From NCBI RefSeq assembly GCF_004310425.1, contig NZ_SIUB01000002.1, positions 434,001 through 498,000 of the forward strand: a stretch of 64,000 nt of DNA, written 5' to 3'. The position numbers and the translations under genes were made by a program. Position 1 is the first letter of the stretch; each line of letters opens with the position of its first letter. Positions 1-10,039 of the stretch are shown here, piece after piece. A model generated the notes under the pieces. It ran no database searches. It saw nothing but the letters and a program-made list of their open reading frames with translations, and was not told the origin of the DNA. This stretch comes from Hansschlegelia quercus (GTDB taxonomy: Bacteria > Pseudomonadota > Alphaproteobacteria > Rhizobiales > Methylopilaceae).

Positions 1-1522
1 GCGCCATGCCGGTCAACGGCGCGACGGTGGCGAGATCGCCGGCCTTGAGGGTCGCGTGGCCCTTCGCGGCTGTGGGCGACACGTCGCCGGCATAGGACGC
101 CGCGACGTCGGCGAGACGCACGTCGGAGCGCTCGATCGTGGCCTCGCCCTTGAGGTTGGTCACGCCGGCGGCCGATATGTTGAGGGCGCGGCCGAGCGCA
201 AACATGCGGTCGTCGGCGAACTTCACGCCGTCCGCGTCGGCGTCGATCACGAAGGCGACGCGGGTGTTGTCATCCGAAAGGGCGCCGTTCGGCGTCGCGG
301 TGAGCTTGATGCGCGCAGTCTCGGCCTGACCCTGCTCCGCGGCGAGGCCGCCGCCGTCGGCGGTCGCCGTGATGACGGGATGATCGAGCGGTCCCTTGGC
401 CGTCCCGAGCACGCCGAGCGAGGCCCAGCGCAGACCGGGAGGAAGCACCGCCGCGAAGCGCGCGGGATCGCCCGCCTTCACGTCGAAGGAGAGGTCGACC
501 GTCTCGGCCGCCGTGTCGACTTTGCCGCGCGCGCCGAGGCGGACGGACGGCGCCTCGATCGTGACGTCGGTGAGGTCAATCGGCCCCTCGTCGGGAACGA
601 GCGCCTCGGCCGAAATCTTCGTCATGCCGTCGACCAGCGGCGTGATCGAAGGATCAACCAGCCGCCCGACGTCGCCATTGATCCCGAGCGTCACGCGCCG
701 CGCCCTGCCCTCGCGGGTCACGTCGGCCGCGCCGTCCATGCGTCCTTGGGTTCCTGCGACGACGGCGAGCTGCGCACGAAGCGCGTCGAGCGTGCCGGCG
801 GCGTCGAGGCCGATGTCGATCGGAGGAAGGCCGGGGATGTTGGCCATGCGCGCGACGAGGCCGCCGGCCGGTTCGCTGCCGCGCAGAGACAGCTCGACCC
901 CATTGGTCGCGGGGATGAACCGGCCCTTGCCTCCGATCCGGCCGGGGATTGCGTCGATCCGCTTGAGCTCGAACTCCGCGGAGACGCCGTCGGAGGCCTT
1001 GCGCAGGGTGGCGGCCGCGTTCGCCGTCAGCTTGGCGGGCGTCCCGATCACGGGCTGCGCGAGATCAAGCCCGGCGAGGTTGAACTTCTCGAGGTGTATC
1101 TCGATCGGCAGTTCGGGGAACAGCGGCGCGTTCGGGTCCGGCGGCGGCAGGTTTTCGGTTTGCGCCTCGTAGACCGGCTGGCGCGCGACCTTCACCTCGC
1201 CGACGTCGACGAGGTTCACGACGAGCTTGCGGGAATAGAGCTGAAGCGGGGACCAGAGCAGGCGCGCGCGGTCGACTGTCAGCCACTCGCCCTGCCGGTC
1301 GGAAAGCTTCACGTCCTTCAGCGTCAGGTCGTAGGGGAACGAGCCTTCGATGCCGCCGATCGCGATCTTGGTGTCGTCGGAGCTTGCGTATTTCGACGTC
1401 AGGCTCGCGATCGTCGACAGGCCCTGAGCAGTCGACAGGTAGAACAGCGCCGCGCCCAGCACGAGCACAGGGATCAGCAGCAGGATCCCAAGAACGATGA
1501 GGACGCGCTTGAATATGGCCAT
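1..1522 (-). CDS. tamB: TamB, translocation and assembly module subunit (3' end cut by window)
   Basis: Inner-membrane-anchored periplasmic protein that works with the outer-membrane protein TamA in moving proteins or lipids across the envelope. The ATG overlaps the tamA stop by one base (TGATG). The protein begins with a short basic stretch and one hydrophobic segment (about residues 6-28), followed by a long beta-rich region typical of AsmA/TamB-like proteins. Only the first 507 codons are visible; family members usually exceed 1,200 residues, and the C-terminal DUF490 domain would lie beyond base 1. The call rests on the anchor, the composition and the position directly after tamA. A long open frame on the opposite strand here is a GC-driven shadow. 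Confidence 0.85.
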   Translation of the reverse strand, partial: MAIFKRVLIVLGILLLIPVLVLGAALFYLSTAQGLSTIASLTSKYASSDDTKIAIGGIEGSFPYDLTLKDVKLSDRQGEWLTVDRARLLWSPLQLYSRKLVVNLVDVGEVKVARQPVYEAQTENLPPPDPNAPLFPELPIEIHLEKFNLAGLDLAQPVIGTPAKLTANAAATLRKASDGVSAEFELKRIDAIPGRIGGKGRFIPATNGVELSLRGSEPAGGLVARMANIPGLPPIDIGLDAAGTLDALRAQLAVVAGTQGRMDGAADVTREGRARRVTLGINGDVGRLVDPSITPLVDGMTKISAEALVPDEGPIDLTDVTIEAPSVRLGARGKVDTAAETVDLSFDVKAGDPARFAAVLPPGLRWASLGVLGTAKGPLDHPVITATADGGGLAAEQGQAETARIKLTATPNGALSDDNTRVAFVIDADADGVKFADDRMFALGRALNISAAGVTNLKGEATIERSDVRLADVAASYAGDVSPTAAKGHATLKAGDLATVAPLTGMA

Positions 1523-3525
1523 CAGAACGACTGCCCGATGCTGATGTAGAAGGCGACGCGGGAGTCGTTCTTGCTCTTGCCGACGATTGGCGTCGCGACG
1601 TCGGCTCGGATCGGCCCGATCGCCGTATAGTAGCGCAGGCCGATGCCGGCGCCGACGCGGATGTCTTCCTTGAAGCTGGGAATCGATTTGTCGAACGCTG
1701 CGCCGGCGTCGACGAAGGGCACGACGCCGATCGTGTCCGTCACCTTGATGCGCGCCTCGATCGAGGTCTCGAGCAGGCTGCGGCCGCCGATCGGCTGGTC
1801 TTCGTCACACTCCAGCGCCTTCTTCGGCTTCGGATTGATCGGCGTGCAGAACGGGCTCGCGCTCTGATAGGCGAAGCCGCGGATCGAGCCGCCGCCGCCC
1901 GCGAAGAAGCGGCGGTTCGCCGGCACGTCCTCGAGCGATTTGGGGCCGACCATCGAGCCGAAGCCGATCTTGCCGGCGAGGATGTAGCGCTTGTCCTCGT
2001 CGAGCGCGTAGTAGGTCGACACCTGACCCTTCAGGATGTTCAGCGACTTCGATTCGCCCTGGAAATTGTAGTACGGCGCAGCCGTCACGATGGCGCGGAA
2101 GCCGGTCGACGGATCGAGCTTGCTGTCGGTGTTGTCGAAGGTGACGCCGACCGGGATGCCGAGCAGCACGAAGTTCTTTTCGCCGAAGGTGTCGCGGATC
2201 GTAGAGCCCTCGGCTTCGATGCCGATCTGCGCCGAGAACGCGCTCGTCAGCCGCCGGCGGATGGCGGCTGCGGCGCGCACGCCGTCGCGCTCATAAGCGT
2301 CCGGACGCTCGCGCAGCGCCTCGACGTCGACCAACAGGTCGTCGAACCCGGTCCAGACGCCCGGCTTCTCGAAATGCGCCTTGGCGGTATACTCGTAGTC
2401 GGCCGGCTTGTTGGTGATCAGCCGTCCGGCGCCGACCTCGAGACGAAGCTTCTCCGCCCCGCCCCAAAGATTGCGGTGGCCCCAATAGGTCGAGACGCTG
2501 GCGCCGTCGATCGAGTCGTATTTTGCCGCCGCGCCGACATACCGGAACTTCTTCTCCTCGACTTCGATCGCGATCGGCACCTGGCCATTGGCGTCGGGCG
2601 CGGTTCCCTCGCGGATGCGCACCGAGGAGAACACGTCGAGCTTCCCGACCTCGTCGCGTAGTTCCGCCACCTTCTTTGGGCTATAGCGTTCGCCCGGCTT
2701 GAACGGCACGCGGCCGAGAACGACGCGAGGGTCGACCTCCTTCGTGCCGGTGATCGTGACCTGACCGAGCGGCGCGCGCGGGCCCGCGGCGACGCGGATC
2801 GTCAGGTCGAGCTGCTTGCGCTGGTGGTCGGCGACAGCGTCGCGGCCCTTCACCGCCGCGAACGGATATCCGTCGTTGCGAAGCTGATCGACGATCCGCG
2901 ATTCTGCGGCGAACACGACCGCCGACGGGGCGGGCGCGCCGGGGCTCAGGCCGACCTTCTTCGGATCGATCGCCGTCGCCTGTCCCGCGCCCGAATCGAG
3001 GCTCTGGATGCGGACGTTCCCGAAGGTGAAGACGGGTCCCGGCTGGACGTGGACCACGACGGGCACGGGTTTCGACGAGCGCTGCACCGCGTCCGCGGCG
3101 CGTTCCGACGAGACCGGCGCTCCGGCGGCCGTCACGTCGACGACCGCGCCGTAGCGTCCGGTGGCGGTGAGAGCCGCGGCGATGCGCTCGATGTCGGCCT
3201 TGGCGCGCCCGACGAGGCCAGGAGGGCCAGGCGGCGCGTCCTTCTCCAGCGCCTTCAGCGTGGAGGTTTCGTTCGCGATCTTTTCTACTTCGGCGTCGCC
3301 GCCGTCGATCGTGAAGGTGGTGACATAGGAAACGCCGGGAACCGCCGCAGCGGCGGGCGGCGCGGGTAACGGCGACTGCGCCAATGCCGCCGTGCTGATT
3401 AGGCAGGCGACACAACCCGCAACCAGACGCGACGGCCAGACGCCGTCAAGCCAACCCCGCGCTACGCCCACACACCGTCCCCGCATCGACACCCCAATAC
3501 CGTCATAACGATCGGTTCTGGACAT
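1522..3525 (-). CDS. tamA: TamA, outer-membrane assembly protein of the BamA/Omp85 family
   Basis: Outer-membrane beta-barrel partner of TamB. The 667-residue product has a signal peptide ending near ...STAALA, POTRA-like repeats in the N-terminal half, and a C-terminal surface-antigen D15 barrel. The barrel carries the Omp85 loop motif GGGGSIRGF, and the protein ends in Phe (SIGQSF) as expected for a beta-signal recognised by the BAM complex. The start is uncertain: the first ATG is used here, but a second ATG 13 codons downstream gives a more usual signal peptide. The gene is transcribed into tamB with a one-base overlap, which supports a two-gene operon. Confidence 0.93.
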   Translation of the reverse strand: MSRTDRYDGIGVSMRGRCVGVARGWLDGVWPSRLVAGCVACLISTAALAQSPLPAPPAAAAVPGVSYVTTFTIDGGDAEVEKIANETSTLKALEKDAPPGPPGLVGRAKADIERIAAALTATGRYGAVVDVTAAGAPVSSERAADAVQRSSKPVPVVVHVQPGPVFTFGNVRIQSLDSGAGQATAIDPKKVGLSPGAPAPSAVVFAAESRIVDQLRNDGYPFAAVKGRDAVADHQRKQLDLTIRVAAGPRAPLGQVTITGTKEVDPRVVLGRVPFKPGERYSPKKVAELRDEVGKLDVFSSVRIREGTAPDANGQVPIAIEVEEKKFRYVGAAAKYDSIDGASVSTYWGHRNLWGGAEKLRLEVGAGRLITNKPADYEYTAKAHFEKPGVWTGFDDLLVDVEALRERPDAYERDGVRAAAAIRRRLTSAFSAQIGIEAEGSTIRDTFGEKNFVLLGIPVGVTFDNTDSKLDPSTGFRAIVTAAPYYNFQGESKSLNILKGQVSTYYALDEDKRYILAGKIGFGSMVGPKSLEDVPANRRFFAGGGGSIRGFAYQSASPFCTPINPKPKKALECDEDQPIGGRSLLETSIEARIKVTDTIGVVPFVDAGAAFDKSIPSFKEDIRVGAGIGLRYYTAIGPIRADVATPIVGKSKNDSRVAFYISIGQSF

Positions 3526-3555
3526 CGAAAGATAAAACGACCTCTTCGCCCGGAT

Positions 3556-4164
3556 TCAATTCCGACCGGCGAGCAAGCGACGGCATTCAAGAAGATCGTC
3601 CAGCGCGCCAATCAGACCTGCGCGCTGCGCGTCGCTCAGCCCGGCATGTACGACAGGGGCGGGCGTTGCGATCACGCGATCGTCCCGCAAATCTTCGGGG
3701 GGCGTTTCCGCCCTGCGCGGCGTCTCGGGCTCCTGCGGCATGCCGCGCCCCGCCGGCGCCCAGAAATCGGGACCCACGCTGTCGTCCATCAGGCCGCGCA
3801 TCCGCGGCTCCTGAGGCCGCTCGATCGACGGCTCCGCAGCGAGGGCGCGTTCGGCCGCAGCCGTCAGCCCTGCGGCGGCGGCAGCCTTGCGGCCGCCCTG
3901 CTCCCGGAGAATCCGCTGGACGCCGCGGATCGTGTAGCCTTCCCCATAGAGCAACTGCTTGACGCCGCGGAGCAGCTCAACGTCATTCGGACGGTAGTAC
4001 CGCCGCCCGCCGCCGCGCTTGATCGGCTTGATCTGTGGGAAACGCGTCTCCCAGAACCGCAGGACGTGCTGCGGCAAGCCGAGGTCTTCGGCGACTTCGC
4101 TGATCGTGCGAAATGCGTCCGGGCCTTTGCCCTCGCGTTCGAGGTCGCCGTCTTCGTCGCTCAA
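3556..4164 (-). CDS. MerR family transcriptional regulator
   Basis: DNA-binding regulator with an N-terminal MerR winged helix: [20 protein letters not shown], then [14 protein letters not shown]. The rest is a low-complexity, Pro/Arg-rich tail with a short helical end, and there is no recognisable ligand domain. The start is taken as TTG because it overlaps the ihfA stop (TTGA) and places the HTH at the usual distance from the N-terminus; no ATG fits. The gene order fabH-ihfA-merR is conserved in Hyphomicrobiales. Target genes cannot be read from the sequence. Confidence 0.88.
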   Translation of the reverse strand: MSDEDGDLEREGKGPDAFRTISEVAEDLGLPQHVLRFWETRFPQIKPIKRGGGRRYYRPNDVELLRGVKQLLYGEGYTIRGVQRILREQGGRKAAAAAGLTAAAERALAAEPSIERPQEPRMRGLMDDSVGPDFWAPAGRGMPQEPETPRRAETPPEDLRDDRVIATPAPVVHAGLSDAQRAGLIGALDDLLECRRLLAGRN

Positions 4165-4493
4165 GCGCTGGCTTTCCTCTTGGCCGGCGTGGTTTCCTCT
4201 TCCTCGCCGTTGATGCGGCTCTTGAGGATGTTCGAGGGCTTGAACACCATCACCCGTCGCGGCGGGATCGGCACTTCCTGGCCGCTCTTGGGGTTGCGGC
4301 CTACGCGCTGGCCCTTGTCCCGCACTACGAAGGAGCCGAACGACGAGAGCTTCACCGTCTCGCCCCGCTCCAGGCAGTCTCCGATCTCTGCAAGAACCAT
4401 CTCCACCAGCGCCGCCGACTCGGTGCGCGAAAGTCCCACTTTCTGGTAGACCGCCTCGCATAAATCCGCGCGCGTCACCGTCCGCCCGGCCAT
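4161..4493 (-). CDS. ihfA: Integration host factor subunit alpha
   Basis: Small nucleoid protein that pairs with IHF-beta to bend DNA at specific sites. At 110 residues it has family length. It shows the HU/IHF fold: a helical N-terminus ([18 protein letters not shown]), the beta-arm segment [20 protein letters not shown] and the conserved [10 protein letters not shown] end. It lies downstream of fabH and overlaps the following MerR gene, an arrangement suggesting translational coupling. Confidence 0.95.
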   Translation of the reverse strand: MAGRTVTRADLCEAVYQKVGLSRTESAALVEMVLAEIGDCLERGETVKLSSFGSFVVRDKGQRVGRNPKSGQEVPIPPRRVMVFKPSNILKSRINGEEEETTPAKRKASA

Positions 4494-4629
4494 ATCAGCC
4501 TCCCCCTGCTTCCCGGGCGGATCGCGCGGATGGATTCCGCGTCTCTGTCCGTCCGGCGGAAGAGGCTATGTGCGCTCCGCGCGGCGGTCAACGATCTGAT
4601 AGTATTGGGAGAGTGCGGACGGTCGCCGC

Positions 4630-5598
4630 TTACCAGCGGACCAGCGCCGAGCCCCAGGTGAAGCCGCCGCCCATGGCCTCGAGCAGGACGAGATCGCCCT
4701 TTGCGATTCGACCGTCCTTGCGCGCCGCGGCGAGCGCGAGCGGGATCGAGGCGGCCGACGTGTTGCCGTGGCGGTCGACGGTCACGACCACCTTCTCTGG
4801 AGCGATTCCGAGCTTCTGCGCGCTGGCGTCGATGATCCGTCGGTTCGCCTGGTGCGGCACGAACCAGTCGATCGTCTCGGCGCTCTCGCCGGTCGCCCTG
4901 AACGCGTCCTCGATGACGTCGGTGATCATGCCGACTGCGTGCCGGAAGACCTCGCGGCCTTCCATCTTCACATGGCCCGTCGTTCCCGTGGAGGATGGGC
5001 CGCCGTCGACGTAGAGCTTGGCGCGATGCCGCCCGTCGGAGCGCAGATGGGTGGTGAGGACGCCGCGACCGTCGTCCTCCTCGGAAGCTTCGAGCACCAC
5101 CGCGCCGGCGCCGTCTCCGAACAGGACGCAAGTGGTGCGGTCTTTCCAGTCGAGGATGCGCGAGAAGGTCTCCGCGCCGATCACCAGAGCCCGCTTGTGC
5201 TGGCCAGAAACCAGGAACTTGTCGGCGATCGACAGCGCGTAGACGAAGCCCGAGCAGACCGCCTGCACGTCGAAGGCGAAGCCGTTCGTCATGCCGAGCG
5301 CGGCCTGAACGGTCGCGGCCGTCGCGGGGAACGTCTGGTCCGGCGTCGAAGTCCCGAGCACGATGAGGTCGATGTCGCCGCCATCGAGGCCGGCCTCAGC
5401 GAGCGCTTCGCGCGCGGCGCCGATCGCGAGATCGGACGTCATCTCGCCTTTGTCGGCGATGTGGCGCTGCCGGATGCCGGTGCGCTGGACGATCCATTCG
5501 TCGGACGTGTCGACGCTCTGCGCGAGCTCTTCATTGGTGAGGACGCGCGAGGGAAGATACGAGCCGCACCCCCGCACCACGGAACGAATTTGTGTCAC
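4630..5598 (-). CDS. fabH: Beta-ketoacyl-ACP synthase III
   Basis: Starts fatty-acid synthesis by condensing acetyl-CoA with malonyl-ACP. The 322-residue protein has the Cys-His-Asn triad: Cys115 in VQAVCSGF, His249 in PHQANRR and Asn279 in HGNTSAAS. The N-terminal thiolase-fold motif is also present. The start ATG overlaps the stop of plsX by four bases, so the two lipid-synthesis genes are probably co-translated. Confidence 0.97.
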   Translation of the reverse strand: MTQIRSVVRGCGSYLPSRVLTNEELAQSVDTSDEWIVQRTGIRQRHIADKGEMTSDLAIGAAREALAEAGLDGGDIDLIVLGTSTPDQTFPATAATVQAALGMTNGFAFDVQAVCSGFVYALSIADKFLVSGQHKRALVIGAETFSRILDWKDRTTCVLFGDGAGAVVLEASEEDDGRGVLTTHLRSDGRHRAKLYVDGGPSSTGTTGHVKMEGREVFRHAVGMITDVIEDAFRATGESAETIDWFVPHQANRRIIDASAQKLGIAPEKVVVTVDRHGNTSAASIPLALAAARKDGRIAKGDLVLLEAMGGGFTWGSALVRW

Positions 5599-6659
5599 GA
5601 AACAGCCTCTGCGAGCGCCGTCTCGCCCGGCGTCGCCGCCGCGCCTGTCGACGCCAGTCCTTCATGGATCTTCTTGGTCAGATCGTAGCGCGCCATGTCG
5701 TAGCCGAGCTCGACGGCGGCGGCGAAGCCTTCCGCGTCCGTGCCGCCGTGGCTCTTGATGACCACGCCGTCGAGGCCGAGGAACACGCCGCCATTCACCT
5801 TGCGCGGGTCCATCTTGTCGCGAAGCGTGTCGAAGGCGTGGCGCGCGAGCAGATAGCCGATCTTGGACATCAGCGTGCGCGACAGCGCGTCGCGCAGATA
5901 TTCCGCGATCTGACGAGCGGTGCCTTCCGCCGTCTTCAGCGCGATGTTGCCGGAGAAGCCTTCGGTCACGACGACGTCGACCGTGCCCTTGCCGATGTCG
6001 TTGCCCTCGACGAAACCCTGGAAGTCGAGCGCCGTAAAGCCGCCTTCCCGCAGGATGGCGGCCGCAGCTTTCACCTCCTCGACGCCCTTGATCTCCTCGA
6101 CGCCGATATTGAGCAGCCCGACCGTCGGCCGATCGATGTCGAACAGGATGCGCGCCATGGCGGAGCCCATGACGGCGAAGCTCACGAGCTGGTTTGCGTC
6201 CGCGCCGATCGTCGCGCCGACGTCGAGCACGATGCTCTCGCCACGCAGCGTCGGCCAAATCGCCGCGATCGCCGGACGCTCGATGTCCGGCAGCATCTTC
6301 AGGCAGAGACGCGACATCGCCATCAGCGCGCCGGTGTTGCCGGCGGAGACGGCGACGTCAGCCTCGCGCGCCTTCACGGCCTCAAGCGCGAGCCACATGG
6401 ACGATCGGCGCCGGCCCTGGCGAAGCGCGACGCTTGGTTTGTCGTCCATTCGCACCGCGACGTCGGTGTGCAGGATCTCCGAGGCGGCCTTGAGCTTGGG
6501 ATCGGCATCGACGAGCGGCCGGACGCGCGCCTCGTCGCCGACGAACAGAAACCGCATGTCGGGCTTGCGCGACAGCGCGATGGCCGCTCCCGGCGCCACG
6601 ATCTCGGGGCCGAAGTCGCCCCCCATGGCGTCGAGCGCGATGCGAACCTTGTCTGTCAT
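5595..6659 (-). CDS. plsX: Phosphate acyltransferase PlsX
   Basis: Converts acyl-ACP to acyl-phosphate for phospholipid synthesis. The open frame extends 13 codons further upstream, but the start at [15 protein letters not shown] is chosen because this is where the conserved family N-terminus begins. Typical PlsX segments are visible: [22 protein letters not shown] and [13 protein letters not shown]. It precedes and overlaps fabH, the standard arrangement. Confidence 0.96.
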   Translation of the reverse strand: MTDKVRIALDAMGGDFGPEIVAPGAAIALSRKPDMRFLFVGDEARVRPLVDADPKLKAASEILHTDVAVRMDDKPSVALRQGRRRSSMWLALEAVKAREADVAVSAGNTGALMAMSRLCLKMLPDIERPAIAAIWPTLRGESIVLDVGATIGADANQLVSFAVMGSAMARILFDIDRPTVGLLNIGVEEIKGVEEVKAAAAILREGGFTALDFQGFVEGNDIGKGTVDVVVTEGFSGNIALKTAEGTARQIAEYLRDALSRTLMSKIGYLLARHAFDTLRDKMDPRKVNGGVFLGLDGVVIKSHGGTDAEGFAAAVELGYDMARYDLTKKIHEGLASTGAAATPGETALAEAVS

Positions 6660-6776
6660 TCGTCCTGGGGTCCGAAGCTCAGCGCGCCCGTTCGGCAATG
6701 GAGCTGAAGAAACAAGCGGTTTCGGCGCGCGCGGACCATAGCGATCGTCGGGCCGGAGGCAACCCTGAGCTTTATC

Positions 6777-7283
6777 TCATGAGTCACGCTGGGAACCGTC
6801 CTTGGCCAGCGCCTTCAGAACTGCGAAAGGCGATTCAGGCGCCTCGTCCGAGGGCGGGTCAAAGACCACGCCGGGCTTGCGCGGATAGGGATCGAGCCCG
6901 AGCGTGAAGAACTCGCCGACGATCACGCCGAGGTCCACTTCGCCGCCCTCGAGCGGCTCCGGCGCGTCGTCGCGCAGATCGTCGGGCGACGCCCCCGGAA
7001 CGAAGCGGACGTCGATGTCCTCGGCGACATTCTCGTTGAACGGCTCCAGCGTCACGCTGCAGGACCGAGTCGTCGCCGCTTCGAGCCGTCCGCGGGCGCG
7101 CAGGCCGTTGCGGCCGAGCGGCGTGACGTGAAGCTTCGCGGCGAAGCTTTCGATCGAAATGACGTCTTCATTGAAGGCGGCGAGCGCCTTGCGCTCCTCT
7201 TCCGATGGAAGGATCTCGAATTCCAGTCCCTCGGCAGGCACGTCAGAAACCTGGAGCGGGCGGGACAACGGCAGGTCGCTCAT
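6777..7283 (-). CDS. DUF177 (YceD-like) family protein
   Basis: 168-residue soluble protein of the DUF177/YceD family, linked in other bacteria to 23S rRNA accumulation and often located next to rpmF and plsX. The acidic middle and the C-terminal motif GLDPYPRKPGVVF are diagnostic. The start ATG overlaps the stop of the upstream bc1 chaperone gene (ATGA). No rpmF is seen between it and plsX. The biochemical function remains unsettled for the family. Confidence 0.85.
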   Translation of the reverse strand: MSDLPLSRPLQVSDVPAEGLEFEILPSEEERKALAAFNEDVISIESFAAKLHVTPLGRNGLRARGRLEAATTRSCSVTLEPFNENVAEDIDVRFVPGASPDDLRDDAPEPLEGGEVDLGVIVGEFFTLGLDPYPRKPGVVFDPPSDEAPESPFAVLKALAKDGSQRDS

Positions 7284-7822
7284 GATGCGGCTCCCACGGC
7301 AGGGAAGACCGGGCCCCGCGCGACGAGCCGGTCGATGTCCTGAAGGTCGAGCGCAGCCGCAGCTTCGAAAACGTACGCCGTCAGGGCCTTCGAGCGCTCG
7401 TCCGGCCCAGCGCGATAGACGATTCGGGCGAGCGCCGCCGACATCGCCTCGAGGTCCCCGGCTGTAAGCGCGGCGTCGTATTGCTGCGCGCCGTCATAGA
7501 AAGAGCTCGCCATTGTCTTCATCTTCTTGGGGACGGACATGTCGCCGATCCCAATTTCGCGCAGTTGGGCGTCGAGCGCCTTGAACAGCACGTCCACCAC
7601 CTCCTGCGCGACCGCCTCGGCCCGAGGCCCCCGCCCTTTCAGTCGGCGTAGATAGAGCGCGACATGAAGAACGAGGACTTCAAAGCGGCCGGGCAGCGTG
7701 TCGGGAGCGTCGAGGGCGTCGTATAGCTCCGGCCGTCGCGACGCCGCCACGAGACCGGCGTGGATGACTTCCGCAGTCGTCGGCGCGACGGGCGCGCGCA
7801 TCTTGAGCAGTCCGAGGATCAT
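7280..7822 (-). CDS. Ubiquinol-cytochrome c chaperone (CBP3/UQCC-like)
   Basis: 180-residue helical protein resembling the Ubiq_cyt_C_chap family, whose mitochondrial members assist cytochrome b assembly in complex III. Supporting segments include YLRRLKGRG, VVDVLFKALDAQLREIGIGD and MSVPKKMKTMASSFYDG, the latter with the typical SVPKKMK pattern. The frame runs further upstream, but the ATG at MILGLLK is chosen because family similarity begins about there and upstream codons look non-coding. It is divergent from bamE with about 160 bases between. Confidence 0.82.
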   Translation of the reverse strand: MILGLLKMRAPVAPTTAEVIHAGLVAASRRPELYDALDAPDTLPGRFEVLVLHVALYLRRLKGRGPRAEAVAQEVVDVLFKALDAQLREIGIGDMSVPKKMKTMASSFYDGAQQYDAALTAGDLEAMSAALARIVYRAGPDERSKALTAYVFEAAAALDLQDIDRLVARGPVFPAVGAAS

Positions 7823-7985
7823 CGCGTCAGATCGCGCAGCAGCGGTGGCGGGCCGTATCGCCTGTCGCCTGTTGAACTGCGGCCTGCCGCGGGTTACGCC
7901 AAGTGCCGCGGAGGAGCAAGCTGGGCAGGCCTTCTCCGGGGGCTTGGGCGGCCCCGGCGTGGCGTATGGGGAGATAGCTTCAGGA

Positions 7986-8423
7986 ATGAGCAACAACCGA
8001 GTCATCGGGCTCGCCGCCGCAGGCGCGCTCGCCCTCGTCCTGTCCGCATGCGCGGAAGAGCAGTCGAAGGGGTACGTGCTTTCCGAGAGCGCGCTGCAGC
8101 AGGTGCAGGTCGGCGCAAGCCAGGAGCAGGTGCTGGTCGTGCTCGGCACGCCGTCGACCACCGCGACCCTGAAGGGCGACGTCTTCTATTACATCTCGCA
8201 GAAGACCCACCGCCCGGTCGCCTTCATGAACCCGAAGATTTCCGACCAGCGCGTGCTCGCGATCTATTTTAACGGGCAGCGCCGCGTGGAGAAGATCGCG
8301 AATTACGGGCTGAAGGACGGCCGCGTGTTCGACTTCCTCAACCAGGCGACGCCGACAGCGGGCCAGGAGACCAACTTCGTCGAGCACATGTTCAAGGGCC
8401 TGCTCTCGACCGAAGACGAATAA
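7986..8423 (+). CDS. bamE: Outer-membrane assembly lipoprotein BamE
   Basis: Lipoprotein component of the BAM complex. The 145-residue product has a lipoprotein signal with lipobox LSAC (Cys22), followed by the SmpA/OmlA fold: VQVGASQEQVLVVLGTPS and a beta-strand pattern containing DVFYYISQK. The short start at MSNNR is preferred over an upstream one because it places the lipobox correctly. The gene is divergent from the bc1 chaperone, as in many alphaproteobacteria. Confidence 0.92.
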   Translation: MSNNRVIGLAAAGALALVLSACAEEQSKGYVLSESALQQVQVGASQEQVLVVLGTPSTTATLKGDVFYYISQKTHRPVAFMNPKISDQRVLAIYFNGQRRVEKIANYGLKDGRVFDFLNQATPTAGQETNFVEHMFKGLLSTEDE

Positions 8424-8442
8424 ATCTGGGCTTGCGGAGGAA

Positions 8443-8883
8443 TTGGCGATGGCCGCTCGCTGGCCTCTCATCGGCGTTCTCGCCGCGGCGCTTCTCGCGT
8501 CCGGAGCGCCCGCCTCGGCTGCGCCCGGCGATAGCCAGTTCGTCGGGCTGGAGCGGCACGACCCGTCCGCTCTGCTGAAGGCGGTGCGGGCTGGCTCCGA
8601 CTTCGTAAAGGGCGGACGCGGACGTCAGTTCCGCGTCATCCTTGCGAACGCCGGCGTGATCTCGGTGATCCCGGGCGTCGCGCTGGTGCAGCGGGATCTT
8701 CCGCCGCTGCTGCGCGGCGCCGGAGGCCTCAAGATCATCGCCTGCAAGGAGACGCTCGACGCGCTCGCCCGAGCGAACCGGCGTCGCGTGCCGGTCATTT
8801 CCGGCGTGACGGTCATGTCGTGCCGCGGTCTCCGGAACAAGATGACGGTCACGGGCTGGCAACCGGCGATCGGCTTCGAATAA
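8443..8883 (+). CDS. Exported DsrE-like small protein
   Basis: 146-residue protein with a clear Sec signal peptide (about residues 1-26, ending ASA). The mature part resembles the periplasmic DsrE/DsrF-like family: a strand FRVILANAGV, then IIACKETLDALARA with the Cys in the place typical of these proteins, and VISGVTVMSCRGLRNKM. It sits 19 bases after bamE and 15 bases before a DUF1489 gene, probably in one transcript. The assignment is by pattern only, and the role is unknown. Confidence 0.55.
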   Translation: MAMAARWPLIGVLAAALLASGAPASAAPGDSQFVGLERHDPSALLKAVRAGSDFVKGGRGRQFRVILANAGVISVIPGVALVQRDLPPLLRGAGGLKIIACKETLDALARANRRRVPVISGVTVMSCRGLRNKMTVTGWQPAIGFE

Positions 8884-8897
8884 CGCGCTCGGACCTT

Positions 8898-9335
8898 ATG
8901 ACGCTCCATCTTCAGAAGCTGTGCGTCGGCTGTGATTCTCCCGAGGATCTGCGCAGCTGGATCGACGAGCGCATGGCCGAGCGCCGCCGCACCGGACGGC
9001 CGCAGGAGCAGATCCACACCACGCGCATGACGCCAAAGCGCGCGGCGGAGTTGCTCGATGGCGGCTCGCTCTACTGGGTGATCAAGGGGACGATCCTGAT
9101 CCGGCAGGCGATCCTCGACCTCAGACCGGCGAAGGGCGCGGACGGGATCGAGCGCTGCGACATCGTGCTGTCGCCGGAGACGGTCGCCGTGCGCCCTGCC
9201 CCTCGCCGCGCATTTCAGGGATGGCGCTATCTTGCGGCCCATGAGGCGCCGGCCGACACGGCGGTCGACGAGCGCGCGGCGCCAGGCCTGCCGCCCGCGC
9301 TTGTCGCCGAGCTCCGCACGCTCGGACTGATATGA
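8898..9335 (+). CDS. DUF1489 family protein
   Basis: 145-residue cytosolic protein matching the alphaproteobacterial DUF1489 family: N-terminus MTLHLQKLCVG, the segment HTTRMTPKRAAELLDGGSLY, WVIKG and RAFQGWRYL. The downstream gene starts inside its stop codon (ATGA), indicating coupling. The frame extends further upstream, but this ATG marks the conserved family N-terminus. Function is not known. Confidence 0.85.
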   Translation: MTLHLQKLCVGCDSPEDLRSWIDERMAERRRTGRPQEQIHTTRMTPKRAAELLDGGSLYWVIKGTILIRQAILDLRPAKGADGIERCDIVLSPETVAVRPAPRRAFQGWRYLAAHEAPADTAVDERAAPGLPPALVAELRTLGLI

Positions 9336-10024
9336 ACGCGTTCGCGCAGATCTTCTCCACGCTCGATCTCGTCGCGGTCGGCGTCTTTCTCGCAGCCTGG
9401 ACCGTCCATCACTTCCTCTCCGAGCGCTCGGATAAGAGCCTCAACGTCGTCATGGCGCGCAGACGACGCGAGTGGATGGCCCGCATGGCGGGGCGGGACG
9501 CTCGCATGCCGGACTCCATCACCATGCAGGGGCTGCAGAACGGGACGGCCTTCTTCGCCTCGACCTCGCTGATCGCCGTCGGCGGCGGGCTGGCGGCGCT
9601 TCGCGCGAGCCGCGAGGCGGTCGACGTCTTCGCCGCGCTCCCGCTCGGCATCGCCACGACGCCCCAGGTCTACGAGGCCAAGGTGCTCGGCTTCTGCGCC
9701 ATCTTCGTCTACGCCTTCTTCAAGTTCGTCTGGTCCTACCGGCTGTTCAACTACTGCTCGATCCTGATCGTCGCCTCGCCGCCCCCGGCGATGCGGGACA
9801 CGCGCGAGATGGAGGTGGCGGTCGAACGCGCCGCTCGGATGAACATTGAAGGCGGCCGCCACTTCAATCGCGGCCTCAGGGCGCTGTTCTTCGTGCTCGC
9901 TTATCTCGGCTGGTTCGTCAGCCCGATGGTGCTGATTGGCGCGAGCCTGATCGTCTTCGTCGTGCTCTATCGCCGCCAGTTCAACTCCGAGCCGATGCGG
10001 GCGGCGGGGTTTGGCGAGGACTAG
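9332..10024 (+). CDS. DUF599 family integral membrane protein
   Basis: 230-residue membrane protein with about four hydrophobic segments: near residues 10-30, 70-95, 115-140 and 190-220. It carries DUF599 motifs WTVHHFLS and a cytosolic RRRREWMARM stretch. It overlaps the preceding DUF1489 gene by four bases and is followed by the convergent cimA gene. No enzymatic residues stand out. Confidence 0.82.
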   Translation: MNAFAQIFSTLDLVAVGVFLAAWTVHHFLSERSDKSLNVVMARRRREWMARMAGRDARMPDSITMQGLQNGTAFFASTSLIAVGGGLAALRASREAVDVFAALPLGIATTPQVYEAKVLGFCAIFVYAFFKFVWSYRLFNYCSILIVASPPPAMRDTREMEVAVERAARMNIEGGRHFNRGLRALFFVLAYLGWFVSPMVLIGASLIVFVVLYRRQFNSEPMRAAGFGED

Positions 10025-10039
10025 GGGGCGGCGACTCCG

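Noticed and set aside
56-1549. 497-codon plus-strand frame
   Set aside because: Antisense shadow of tamB, whose minus-strand translation has the membrane anchor and family character.
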